Shown: piece by piece, positions 54,414-62,741 of the stretch
Position numbering within the stretch: the first letter of the stretch is position 1
Layout of the letters: each line of letters starts with the position of its first letter
Assembly (NCBI GenBank): GCA_040839025.1
Contig: JBFPJN010000005.1
Location: 1-64,000, forward strand
DNA: 64,000 nt
Reading direction: 5' to 3'
From: Alphaproteobacteria bacterium LSUCC0719
GTDB lineage: Bacteria > Pseudomonadota > Alphaproteobacteria > Puniceispirillales > Puniceispirillaceae
The notes under the pieces: model-generated
What the model was told of the DNA's origin: nothing
Database searches by the model: none
Seen by the model: the letters and a program-made list of their open reading frames with translations, nothing else
Translations under genes and position numbers: made by a program

Positions 54414-55208
54414 TCAGCGCGCCAGAAAGTCGGCAAGCGCCGCGTTCACCTCAAGCGGGAATTCTGCCGGCAGAAAATGTCCGGCACGATCAAACTCGCA
54501 ACTTGTGGCGCCGGGGATGGTCGCCGCCATCTTGTGACCGAATTTCGCCGGGGTCATCCTGTCCCGACCGGCGATCAGGCACAGGCTTGGTTGCGTCACG
54601 GCAGCGGCAGCGGCAGGGCCGGATACATAGCTGTTACAGGCCACCAGATCGGCGTGAAGGGCGGCGGCATCACTCTGCGCCATCACCCGCCTGCCATAGC
54701 CAAGAAAGGAATGGCCGGGCTGGGTATTGTCAAATTTATGCGCGCCGGGACCATGGCCCCAGCTGGTCATCATGGCAAAGGCCTTTTCCGGCCGGTCCTG
54801 CGCCATCTCGATCAGCACGTCATTGACCGGGATCGCCATCGCACCGGCAATCAGCGCCAGCGCCGACACATGGCGTGGATGCCGGGCGGCGGCGTCCAGC
54901 GCGACAAGAACGCCCTGTGAATGTGCGACATATGTCGCGCCGGTGACCTGCAGACTGTCAAGCAGCGCCACGCTCCAGTCCGCCATTTCCTCGATGCTGG
55001 CAAGCGGCGTGCCACCCGACAGCCCGTGTCCAGGCAGATCGGGCGCCAGCACTGAAAAGCCACGATGCGCAAAATAGCGGCTCTGCAGCACCCATGTCAG
55101 GTGGCTCTGTCCACTGCCATGAAGAAACAGCAGAACAGGCTTGCTGTTGTCGAAATCCAGCCCGCCGGTGGCAATATGGATCATCTCACCATGCAATTCA
55201 TGCTTCAT
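54414..55208 (-). CDS. Alpha/beta hydrolase
   Basis: A 264-residue alpha/beta-fold hydrolase. The oxyanion motif HGSG is at residues 30-33, the nucleophile is Ser97 (AHSQG, an alanine variant of GHSQG), the acid is in GRDRMTP near residue 217, and the catalytic His is in RAGHFLPAEFP near residue 242. No signal peptide is present. Start ATG follows GGAGG. It sits between metY and the FadN-like gene in a leftward operon. The substrate is unknown; a thioester or ester is likely. Confidence 0.9.
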   Translation of the reverse strand: MKHELHGEMIHIATGGLDFDNSKPVLLFLHGSGQSHLTWVLQSRYFAHRGFSVLAPDLPGHGLSGGTPLASIEEMADWSVALLDSLQVTGATYVAHSQGVLVALDAAARHPRHVSALALIAGAMAIPVNDVLIEMAQDRPEKAFAMMTSWGHGPGAHKFDNTQPGHSFLGYGRRVMAQSDAAALHADLVACNSYVSGPAAAAAVTQPSLCLIAGRDRMTPAKFGHKMAATIPGATSCEFDRAGHFLPAEFPLEVNAALADFLAR

Positions 55209-55228
55209 GATACGCCTCCTGCCGGTCG

Positions 55229-56536
55229 TTACTCTGCCGCCTTGGCGGCGACGCGGGCGGCGGCCCGGAAGCCGAGTTCGAAATCGGTTTTGATATCATC
55301 GATATCTTCAAGCCCGACAGACAGCCGGATCATGTCATCCGACAGACCGCCTTCAACCATCGCCTCGGCCGAGATGTGGGAATGGGTCGTGCTGGCAGGG
55401 TGGATGACAAGCGTCTTGGCGTCACCGACATTGGCAAGATGCGATGCCAGTTCGACTGCCTCGATAAAGGCTTTGCCGGCAGCGCGCCCGCCTTTCAGGC
55501 CAAAGACGATGATCGACCCGGCACCGCGTGGCAGCATCCGCTGGACCAGCTCATGGCTGGGATGGTCGGGCAATGTCGGATGCTTCACCCACGCCACCGC
55601 ATCATGGCCGGTCAGAAAATCCAGCATCGCGGCGGTGTTGTCCATGTGACGCTGCATGCGAAGCGGCAATGTTTCCAGTCCCTGAAGGATGTGGAACGCA
55701 TTGGTCGGCGACATTGACGGACCGAAATTATACATGCCCTCGGCACGGAATTTCGCGGTAAAGGCGGCAGGACCGAATTCCTCGTGGAAATTGATCTCGT
55801 TCATCGCGTAATGCGGTCCGGCAATGGTTGGAAACCGGTCATCGCGTCCCCAGTCGAAATTGCCGCCATCGACAACCGCGCCGCCAATGGCGATGCCATG
55901 CCCGCCCATCCATTTTGTCAGTGAATGGATGATGATATTGGCACCAAGTTTGATCGGCTTCAGAAGCCAGGGCGTATTGAAGGTGCAGTCAAGCATCAGC
56001 GGCACATGCGCCTTGCCGGCAACTTCGGCAACGGCGGCAACATCCATGACATCAAGGCCGGGATTGCCGATAACCTCGCCAAAGATGATCTTCGTGTTCG
56101 GCTGGATGGCGGCGGCAATGGCGGCCGGATCGTCAGGCGCTACAAAGGTTGTGGTGATGCCGAAACGCGGCAGCGTATTTTCCAGAAGATTGATGTTCGC
56201 GCCATACATGCGCGATGATGCAACGATATGGTCGCCCGACGAGCAGATGGTCATCACCGCAGTGGTCAGCGCCGCCATGCCGGATGCCGTGGCCGTGGCC
56301 GCCACCCCGCCGTCAAGCGCCGCTACACGTTGTTCGAGAACGGCGACGGTCGGGTTCGAGATGCGGGTATAGAGATGACCGCCAAGCTCCATGTTGTACA
56401 GCGCCGCCGCATGTTCGGTGTCGCGAAACACATAGGAGGTTGTCTGATGGATCGGCACCGCGCGCGAACCGTGCTGCGGGTCGGGGACATGGCCTGCATG
56501 AAGGCTCAGGGTATCGAATTTATAGTCGTCGCTCAT
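55229..56536 (-). CDS. metY: O-acetylhomoserine aminocarboxypropyltransferase (MetY)
   Basis: A 435-residue PLP enzyme that makes homocysteine from O-acetylhomoserine and sulfide. The start FDTLSLHAGHVPD and TTSYVFRDTEHAA are typical of MetY, and the PLP lysine is in IIHSLTKWMGGHG near residue 208. Its length, longer than MetB or MetC, and the substrate loop support MetY over cystathionine enzymes. Ribosome-binding site GGGAGG. It could also assimilate methanethiol, which would link to the DmdC-like dehydrogenase, but nothing in the sequence proves that. Confidence 0.9.
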   Translation of the reverse strand: MSDDYKFDTLSLHAGHVPDPQHGSRAVPIHQTTSYVFRDTEHAAALYNMELGGHLYTRISNPTVAVLEQRVAALDGGVAATATASGMAALTTAVMTICSSGDHIVASSRMYGANINLLENTLPRFGITTTFVAPDDPAAIAAAIQPNTKIIFGEVIGNPGLDVMDVAAVAEVAGKAHVPLMLDCTFNTPWLLKPIKLGANIIIHSLTKWMGGHGIAIGGAVVDGGNFDWGRDDRFPTIAGPHYAMNEINFHEEFGPAAFTAKFRAEGMYNFGPSMSPTNAFHILQGLETLPLRMQRHMDNTAAMLDFLTGHDAVAWVKHPTLPDHPSHELVQRMLPRGAGSIIVFGLKGGRAAGKAFIEAVELASHLANVGDAKTLVIHPASTTHSHISAEAMVEGGLSDDMIRLSVGLEDIDDIKTDFELGFRAAARVAAKAAE

Positions 56537-56632
56537 CGCTGCGCCTCCCTTGCGTCAGTCGCGTTCGGTTGTGCCGGACTGGCCGGGGGCTGTCAATCGT
56601 GGCAAGCGCCGCATCCCGCACGCCATTGATGC

Positions 56633-57676
56633 CTAGACTGGTGTGAAGCTGGCAATACCGCTGGTTATTTCGCGCCTCATCTCGCCTCGCGTTACCAGAT
56701 GATTGAGATGCGCACGCGCCTCACAGCTGGCGAAATAGACTTCATGGTCCGTCAGCTCCATTGGAAACAGCGTTCTGATGGCATCGGCTGTCGTCTGCGC
56801 CGCCGCGCTGGCGCGAAGCTGGTCGAGGCGGCGATCATGATGGGCGATCAGCTGCCGCGCCCGCCGTGCCCCGTCAAAATAATGCCAGTCATGTCCGCAG
56901 AAAATCTTCCAGTCTGGTGTCAGCCAATCCAGATCGTCCAGATAGTCATAATAGCCGGCCAGAACATCGCCATCCGGGTTGCGAAGGCTGACCGAAATAT
57001 TGGGCGAAATCCGGCCAAGGAGAAAATCGATGGCAAGGTAAAGCCGACGTTCATGGTCGATCAGGCCAAGATGTCCTGGCGAATGACCGGCATCAAATCT
57101 TGGCGACCATTCGCCGGCAATGGTGGGAAGACGCCATGTGGACTCGATGATCGTCACGTCGGGAAGCGGCGCGACAAGCTGGCGATAGTAATTTCCAATC
57201 TGCCGGTTGCGCTCGATCACATCGTCGTCGAACCCGAAATTTGCATAGGCCCGGGCCGTCATGTCGCCATATTCGGCGTCGCTCATCGCCAGCGCCGCCT
57301 GCGCCATGTCGAATTCAGCCCGCCCCATCAGGATCGGTGCGCCGGTGCGCGCCGCCAGGGGGCCGGCATGACCGATATGATCGCCATGGTGATGGGTGAC
57401 GATAATACCGGCAATCGGTCGCTGCGCTGTCAACTGTGGCAGGATCGCATCCCATTGCGCGCTGGTGTCATCGGTGTTGATCCCGCAATCAACCAGCATC
57501 CATCCGGCGTCTGTTTCCAGGGCAAACAGATTGATGTGGTTCAGGCGGAATGGCATCCGGAAGCGATACCAGACCAGATCGTCGGCAAGCCGCACGATCT
57601 TGCCATCGGCTGGTGGCGCGATGTCGTTCTGGCGGAGGTCGGATGGGCCGCCGATGGACGGATCAAGGGATGTCAT
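56633..57676 (-). CDS. Metallo-beta-lactamase-fold hydrolase
   Basis: A 347-residue MBL-fold enzyme with the full zinc motif HHHGDHIGHAG near residue 95, the later His in DAGHSPGHLGL near residue 202, and the Asp in YLAIDFLLGR. A C-terminal helical extension follows CGHDWHYFDG. Glyoxalase-II-like or CoA-thioesterase-like roles are common among such proteins, and its place near beta-oxidation genes fits a thioester. It starts 4 bp after the trmL stop, so it is co-transcribed. Confidence 0.85.
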   Translation of the reverse strand: MTSLDPSIGGPSDLRQNDIAPPADGKIVRLADDLVWYRFRMPFRLNHINLFALETDAGWMLVDCGINTDDTSAQWDAILPQLTAQRPIAGIIVTHHHGDHIGHAGPLAARTGAPILMGRAEFDMAQAALAMSDAEYGDMTARAYANFGFDDDVIERNRQIGNYYRQLVAPLPDVTIIESTWRLPTIAGEWSPRFDAGHSPGHLGLIDHERRLYLAIDFLLGRISPNISVSLRNPDGDVLAGYYDYLDDLDWLTPDWKIFCGHDWHYFDGARRARQLIAHHDRRLDQLRASAAAQTTADAIRTLFPMELTDHEVYFASCEARAHLNHLVTRGEMRREITSGIASFTPV

Positions 57677-57679
57677 GGG

Positions 57680-58171
57680 TCAGGAAAACTCGTTGCGGGC
57701 GGTGGGGTCGACCATACCGTCAAAGCCGCATTGGCGCCATGCCTCATAGATGACGACCGATACTGCATTGGCGAGATTGAGGCTGCGATTGCCACCGCTC
57801 ATCGGCAGCCCGATTTTGGCATCATCGGCAAGGCCGGTATGGATCGCGTCCGGAAGACCGGTTGTCTCGGCACCGAACAGGAAGGCATCACCGGGTGAAT
57901 AGCGCGGTCCGTCATAACGCTGGGCGGCGAATTTTGTTACCGCGAACAGCCGCCCCGGCTGCAATGTTGCAAGGCAGTCGTCAAGACTGTCATGCTGAAC
58001 CACGCTGGCAAGGTCATGGTAGTCAAGGCCGGCCCGGCGACATGATTTTGCGTCAAGCGTGAAGCCAAGCGGGTGGATCAGATGAAGACTGGCCCCGGTA
58101 TTCGCGCACAGCCTGATGATATTTCCGGTATTGGGCGGAATCTGGGGATTGAAGAGGATGACATGAAACAT
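57680..58171 (-). CDS. trmL: tRNA (cytidine(34)-2'-O)-methyltransferase TrmL
   Basis: A 163-residue SPOUT methyltransferase that 2'-O-methylates position 34 of leucine tRNAs. It starts MFHVILFNPQIPPNTGNIIR, and the knotted SAM site includes LFGAETTGLP near residue 98 and SLNLANAVSVVIYEA near residue 134. It is a housekeeping gene embedded in a catabolic operon, between maiA and an MBL-fold gene. Confidence 0.95.
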   Translation of the reverse strand: MFHVILFNPQIPPNTGNIIRLCANTGASLHLIHPLGFTLDAKSCRRAGLDYHDLASVVQHDSLDDCLATLQPGRLFAVTKFAAQRYDGPRYSPGDAFLFGAETTGLPDAIHTGLADDAKIGLPMSGGNRSLNLANAVSVVIYEAWRQCGFDGMVDPTARNEFS

Positions 58172-58194
58172 TGTCGAACTCGCGCGCCGGCAGC

Positions 58195-58842
58195 TCAGCC
58201 GTCCGACGGCTTGACCGTCTCCGGCGCGGCAGCGCGAAAGGCGGGCAGGGCCATACAGGCAGCGTCGATGGCGGCAAGGCGCGGCATGGCGGCAAGATCA
58301 ACCCCCCAGCGGCGGGCGTTGTAGATCTGCGGAACCAGGACACAATCGGCAAGGCCCGGCAGATCGCCATGCAGAAACCGCCCCGTCCGGGGATGGTCGG
58401 CAAGTGCCTCGACGGCGCGAAGCCCCCTGTCGATGAAATGGCGCATCCAGTCAGCCTTGTCATCGGCATCGCCGTCAAAGGCGGCTGCGTGATGCGTGAC
58501 GACATTTGGGTTGCAGATCGGGTGGATGTCCATTGCGATGGCATGCGCGATGGCCCGCAAACGTGCCGCCTCGCCGGGGTCGGACGGTACCAGAGCCGGA
58601 TCAGGCCAGCGCGCGTCCAGATATTCGATAATGGCAAGCGACTGCGTCATCATTATCCCGTCGATGGCAAGCGCCGGAACGAACCCCTGCGGGTTGCGGG
58701 CCAGATGGGTTTGCGCGCGGTGGCTGCCGTCAAGCAGATTGACGGTGACAGAGGTAAACTCGATGGCCTTCAGATGCAGCGCGATGCGTACGCGAAAACT
58801 TGCCGATGAACGCCAGTAGTCATAGAGAACGACATCTGTCAT
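58195..58842 (-). CDS. maiA: Maleylacetoacetate isomerase (glutathione S-transferase zeta)
   Basis: A 215-residue GST-fold enzyme isomerising maleylacetoacetate to fumarylacetoacetate in tyrosine/homogentisate breakdown. The N-terminal thioredoxin-like domain has the zeta signature YWRSSASFRVRIAL near residue 8, with Ala where Cys is usual, then NPQGFVPAL and MTQSLAIIEYLD near residue 65. The C-terminal domain is helical. The gene sits downstream of hmgA and a fumarylacetoacetate-hydrolase-family gene, completing the pathway. Confidence 0.92.
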   Translation of the reverse strand: MTDVVLYDYWRSSASFRVRIALHLKAIEFTSVTVNLLDGSHRAQTHLARNPQGFVPALAIDGIMMTQSLAIIEYLDARWPDPALVPSDPGEAARLRAIAHAIAMDIHPICNPNVVTHHAAAFDGDADDKADWMRHFIDRGLRAVEALADHPRTGRFLHGDLPGLADCVLVPQIYNARRWGVDLAAMPRLAAIDAACMALPAFRAAAPETVKPSDG

Positions 58843-58899
58843 GTCCGTGCCTTTGCTGTCGGTCTGCCGGTTTTATCCCGGCGCGAGGATGTCACGGGG

Positions 58900-59100
58900 T
58901 CAGGCGTCAAGCGCGGCCCGCGCCCGCGCCACCGCGTCACGGATGGTATCGGGCTCGCCGATATGGTTCATCAGGATCAGGATCAGACCTGCATTCAGCT
59001 GTTCGGATTGCTCACGGCTCAACCCCGTATGGGCCTGCAGCAATTCATTGAACAGGGCGTCGCTTTGCGTGCCAAGGTTGAAATCGGTATTCAGGGTCAT
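58900..59100 (-). CDS. DUF2783 domain protein
   Basis: A 66-residue protein, helical throughout by appearance (DALFNELLQAHTGLSREQSEQ then LNAGLILILMNHIG). It matches the small DUF2783 family that accompanies FAD-dependent aromatic monooxygenases. It starts 11 bp after the monooxygenase stop with GAGGAAG upstream. It may be an accessory or regulatory subunit; no function is established. Confidence 0.8.
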   Translation of the reverse strand: MTLNTDFNLGTQSDALFNELLQAHTGLSREQSEQLNAGLILILMNHIGEPDTIRDAVARARAALDA

Positions 59101-59111
59101 CTCGTTCTTCC

Positions 59112-60716
59112 TCACACGGCGACTGCGGCGTGACAGCGGGCCAGCGCGGCGGCGATGTCGTCCGGTCCTGCCGTGGTCCACCGTGCGGTGACATGCTGGT
59201 CCGGGCGCACCAGATAGACACCGCTGCCATAGCGTTCCTGCACGCGGTTCTCGGCATCTCCGAAACCGCCATCACCGACCCGCACAAGATCAACCCCGTC
59301 GGGAAGGCCGGACGGTGCCTCGGCGTCGCCGGTCACCAGACATACAAAGCGTCCGCCAAGCTGCTTCATCAACCAGGTGGAGCCTCCATCATGGTCGTGA
59401 AGCGGCGCATCAAGCGCCACCATGCCAACCTTCTGCGGTACATCAAAGCTGGCATCATCATGGCCATTCAACGGGCTGTCCACCAGCTGGCAGGGGACTG
59501 ACAGCCGTCCGGCATTCACAATGCGGCGGGCAAAGTCAGTATCGACGGCAAGGCTCAGGGCGGCATTGCGAAAGGCCATCTCGACCCCCGGCTCCGGCGA
59601 CATGAACCGTGATGTCCAGCTGGAATTCCTGATATTTTCGTCCGCCCCGTGACCGCGTTCCTGATTATAGCTTTCCAGCAGCTCGGCACCCGCCGCGCCG
59701 CCGATGATTCTGGCCAGCTTCCAGCACAGATTGTCGACATCATGCATACCGCCATTGCCGCCACGCGCGCCGAAGGGTGAAACGACATGTGCCGAATCAC
59801 CGACAAAGATCACCCGGCCATGCACAAAACGGTCGATGCGGCGACAATTGAAGGAATAGACAGACACCCAGTCCAGTGTGAAGGGCCGCCCCCCGACAAC
59901 CTTTTCAATGCGCGGGATGACATTTTCCGGTTTCTTTTCCTCTTCCGGGTCGGCGTCCGGGCCCAGCTGCAGATCAATGCGGTAGATATTGTCGGGCTGT
60001 TTGTGAAGAAGCGCCGACTGGCCGGGATGAAAGCTTGGTGTAAACCAGAACCAGCGTTCAGACGGGAAATCGGCATCCATCTCGACATCGGCGATCAGGA
60101 ACCGTTCCTCGAAATGCCGGCCCTCGAAATCCAGTCCGAATTGCCGGCGGATGCGGCTGTTGGCGCCGTCACAGGCCAGAAGATAGTCACCGCGAAGCGT
60201 GTAGGGGCCGTCCGGTGTGTCGATTTCGGCAGCGATGCCGGTTTCATCCTGCGCCACCGACATCACACGGTTCCTGAACCGCAAATCGATCAGGTCCGGG
60301 AAGTCGGCGCACCGCTCGACCAGAAACTGTTCAACGTAATATTGCTGCAGATTGATGAAGGCCGGGAATTTGTGGCCGTCTTCGGGAAGAAGGTCGAAAT
60401 TATAGACTTCCCGGTCGCCGCGATAGACCCGGCCAAGCTTCCAGGTGACGCCCTTCTCCAGCATCCGTTCACCGATGCCAAGCCGGTCGAAAATCTCCAG
60501 GCTCCGCTTGGCCCAGCAGATGGCGCGGCTGCCGACCGAAACGACATTGTTGTCGTCAACAACGATGCTGGCGACGCCATGCGTGGCAAGATCGATGGCG
60601 GCGGCCAGACCAATGGGCCCCGCGCCGACGATGATCACGGGCGCGGCCGCGCTGCTCTGTCCCGACAATTCGGGAGGTGTTACATACTCAAAAGGCGCAA
60701 ACTGATATCTTGCCAT
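59112..60716 (-). CDS. FAD-dependent aromatic monooxygenase (PheA/TfdB/MhpA type)
   Basis: A 534-residue flavin hydroxylase. The N-terminal ADP-binding fold is VIIVGAGPIGLAAAIDLATHG near residue 28. A DG-type motif appears as YLLACDGANSRIRR near residue 180, and the FAD ribityl motif as VIFVGDSAHVVSPFGARGGN near residue 302. The C-terminal thioredoxin-like domain closes the protein. Such enzymes insert oxygen ortho or para to a phenolic hydroxyl. With homogentisate dioxygenase in the same operon it could produce homogentisate or a related hydroquinone; that is inference. Start ATG 60716 follows GAGGAGG. Confidence 0.9.
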   Translation of the reverse strand: MARYQFAPFEYVTPPELSGQSSAAAPVIIVGAGPIGLAAAIDLATHGVASIVVDDNNVVSVGSRAICWAKRSLEIFDRLGIGERMLEKGVTWKLGRVYRGDREVYNFDLLPEDGHKFPAFINLQQYYVEQFLVERCADFPDLIDLRFRNRVMSVAQDETGIAAEIDTPDGPYTLRGDYLLACDGANSRIRRQFGLDFEGRHFEERFLIADVEMDADFPSERWFWFTPSFHPGQSALLHKQPDNIYRIDLQLGPDADPEEEKKPENVIPRIEKVVGGRPFTLDWVSVYSFNCRRIDRFVHGRVIFVGDSAHVVSPFGARGGNGGMHDVDNLCWKLARIIGGAAGAELLESYNQERGHGADENIRNSSWTSRFMSPEPGVEMAFRNAALSLAVDTDFARRIVNAGRLSVPCQLVDSPLNGHDDASFDVPQKVGMVALDAPLHDHDGGSTWLMKQLGGRFVCLVTGDAEAPSGLPDGVDLVRVGDGGFGDAENRVQERYGSGVYLVRPDQHVTARWTTAGPDDIAAALARCHAAVAV

Positions 60717-60736
60717 GATACGCAATCCTCCTCGCG

Positions 60737-61690
60737 CTAGCCATTCTGCAGCGCGTTCCACATCTCCATGTCACGCTGGGCTGTCCAGATCCGCGGCGTA
60801 TCGATACCCTTTGCCTCGTCAAAGGCCCGCGCCACATTGAAGGGAAGACAATGTTCATAGATGGCATAGTCGGCAAATTTCGGGTCACATTCGGCGCGGA
60901 CCGCGTCCCAGGCATCTTTCAGCGTGCCGCCACGCGCCGCCACCATTGCCGCTGGCCGATAGGTGCTGGCGACGAAATCACGGGTGCTTTCGATTGCGGC
61001 TGTCACCATTTCATCACCGACAAGCGCATCACCACGCCCCGGTGCGATGGCGGCCGGCTGAAAATCGGCGATCCTGTCAAGGGTCGCGCCCCAGTCATTG
61101 AAATGCCCGTCACCGCAATAGCAGGCCGAGTGATATTCGACGATGTCACCGGTGAACATCACCTGTTCGTCCGGCACAAAGGCCACGATATCGCCGGCGG
61201 TGTGCGCCCGTCCAAGAAACATCAGCTCGACCCGGCGTCGGCCCAGATTGACCGTCATTCTGTTGCTGAAGGTCATTGTCGGCCAGGTCAGACCGGGAAT
61301 GCTTTCATGGCCCTCGAAAAGGCGGGGAAAGCGGGCAAACTCGCTGTCCCAGTCTTCCTGCCCGCGTTCGTGGATCATCGACTGGCAGGTCTGCGAGGCG
61401 ATGATTTCCGACGCGTCATAGGCCGAGGCCCCGAGAACGCGGACAGCATGATAATGCGACAGCACCACATGTTTGATCGGCTTGTCGGTCACGCTGCGGA
61501 TTTTCTCGACCACCTTGTTGGCAAGCCGCGGCGTTGCCTGGGCGTCGATGATCATCACGCTGTCATCACCGATGATGACACCGGTATTCGGATCCCCTTC
61601 GGCGGTAAAAGCCCACAGATCACGTCCGATCTCGGTGAAACTGATGGTCTTTTCGCCCAGGTCGCCCTGTGAAGCAAAACTCTTAGCCAT
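60737..61690 (-). CDS. MBL-fold protein with altered metal motif
   Basis: A 317-residue MBL-fold protein. The usual HxHxDH reads His79-Tyr-His81-Ala-Val-Arg84, so the Asp and third His are lost. Later ligands remain in GRAHTAGDIVAF near residue 167 and FTGDIVEYHS near residue 186. It may bind one metal or have a changed chemistry. The gene overlaps the upstream fumarylacetoacetate-hydrolase-family gene by eight bases and precedes the monooxygenase, so it belongs to the aromatic operon. Confidence 0.85.
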   Translation of the reverse strand: MAKSFASQGDLGEKTISFTEIGRDLWAFTAEGDPNTGVIIGDDSVMIIDAQATPRLANKVVEKIRSVTDKPIKHVVLSHYHAVRVLGASAYDASEIIASQTCQSMIHERGQEDWDSEFARFPRLFEGHESIPGLTWPTMTFSNRMTVNLGRRRVELMFLGRAHTAGDIVAFVPDEQVMFTGDIVEYHSACYCGDGHFNDWGATLDRIADFQPAAIAPGRGDALVGDEMVTAAIESTRDFVASTYRPAAMVAARGGTLKDAWDAVRAECDPKFADYAIYEHCLPFNVARAFDEAKGIDTPRIWTAQRDMEMWNALQNG

Positions 61691-62699
61691 GATATTCTTC
61701 CACTATCTGGTCGATACAGCCAAAAATGCTGGCACCGTCCGAATCATGCATGTCAATTGTCACACGATCACCAAACTTCATGAACGGTGTCACGGGTTTG
61801 CCATCGCGGATCGTCTCCACCATACGGATTTCAGCAAGGCAGGAATAGCCCCTGCCGCCATCCGCTACCGGCCGACCGGGACCGCCATCCGCATCACGGT
61901 TCGACACAGTGCCGGACCCGATGATGGCGCCAGCGCGAAGATTGCGGGATTTCGCGGCATGTGCCACCAGTCTGGCGAGGCTGAATGTGGCATCGGTGCC
62001 GGCGTCGGCACGGCCAAGCGGCACGCCGTTCAGATCGACTTCCATGGTCCGATGAAGAACGCAATCGCGCCAGGCATCGCCAAGCTCGTCAGGTGTCACC
62101 GCGACCGGTGAAAAGGCGGTCGAGGGCTTTGACTGGAAAAATCCGAACCCCTTGCCAAGCTCGGCCGGGATCAGATTGCGAAGAGACACATCATTGACCA
62201 GCATCACCAGCTTGATATGCCCTGCCGCCTCCGCTTCGGACACCCCCATCGGCACATCGTCGGTGATCACGGCCACCTCGGCCTCCATGTCGATTCCCCA
62301 GGCTTCGTCGGGGATCGGGATGGGCGCGTGCGGTGGCAGGAAATCGTCCGATCCGCCCTGATACATCAGCGGGTCGCTCCAGAAACTCTCCGGCATTTCG
62401 GCGCCGCGCGCCTGCCTGACAAGTGCCACATGATTGACATAGGCCGACCCGTCGGCCCACTGATAGGCGCGTGGCAGCGGGGAATGCGCCGCTTTCTGAT
62501 CAAACGGCATACCACTCCCGCGCCCGGCCTCGAGGTCGGCTGCCAGTGCCGCCAGCTGCGGCGCCGTCATCGCCCAATCATCCAGCGCCGCCTGCAGGGT
62601 CGGCGCGATGTGCGGTGCCGCCATACAGCGCGTCAGATCGCGGGTGACGACAACCAGCTGTCCGTCACGGCTGCCATCATCGAGGGTCGCAAGTTTCAT
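61683..62699 (-). CDS. Fumarylacetoacetate hydrolase family protein
   Basis: A 338-residue FAH-fold hydrolase. The metal-binding acidic pair is in GIDMEAEVAVITDD near residue 139, followed by HIKLVMLVNDVSLRN near residue 162 and SGTVSNRDADGG near residue 262. It would cleave fumarylacetoacetate to fumarate and acetoacetate after MaiA. It differs from the roughly 420-residue classical FAH; the shorter form is common in bacterial homogentisate operons. It lies 42 bp downstream of hmgA. Confidence 0.9.
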   Translation of the reverse strand: MKLATLDDGSRDGQLVVVTRDLTRCMAAPHIAPTLQAALDDWAMTAPQLAALAADLEAGRGSGMPFDQKAAHSPLPRAYQWADGSAYVNHVALVRQARGAEMPESFWSDPLMYQGGSDDFLPPHAPIPIPDEAWGIDMEAEVAVITDDVPMGVSEAEAAGHIKLVMLVNDVSLRNLIPAELGKGFGFFQSKPSTAFSPVAVTPDELGDAWRDCVLHRTMEVDLNGVPLGRADAGTDATFSLARLVAHAAKSRNLRAGAIIGSGTVSNRDADGGPGRPVADGGRGYSCLAEIRMVETIRDGKPVTPFMKFGDRVTIDMHDSDGASIFGCIDQIVEEYHG

Positions 62700-62741
62700 C
62701 GGGGAGTCCTTCCTGTCAAATAACCTTCCGGCTTGGCGGCG

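Noticed and set aside
56699-57898. 399-codon plus-strand frame over the MBL-fold and trmL genes
   Set aside because: Runs antisense across two well-recognised genes; no domain seen.
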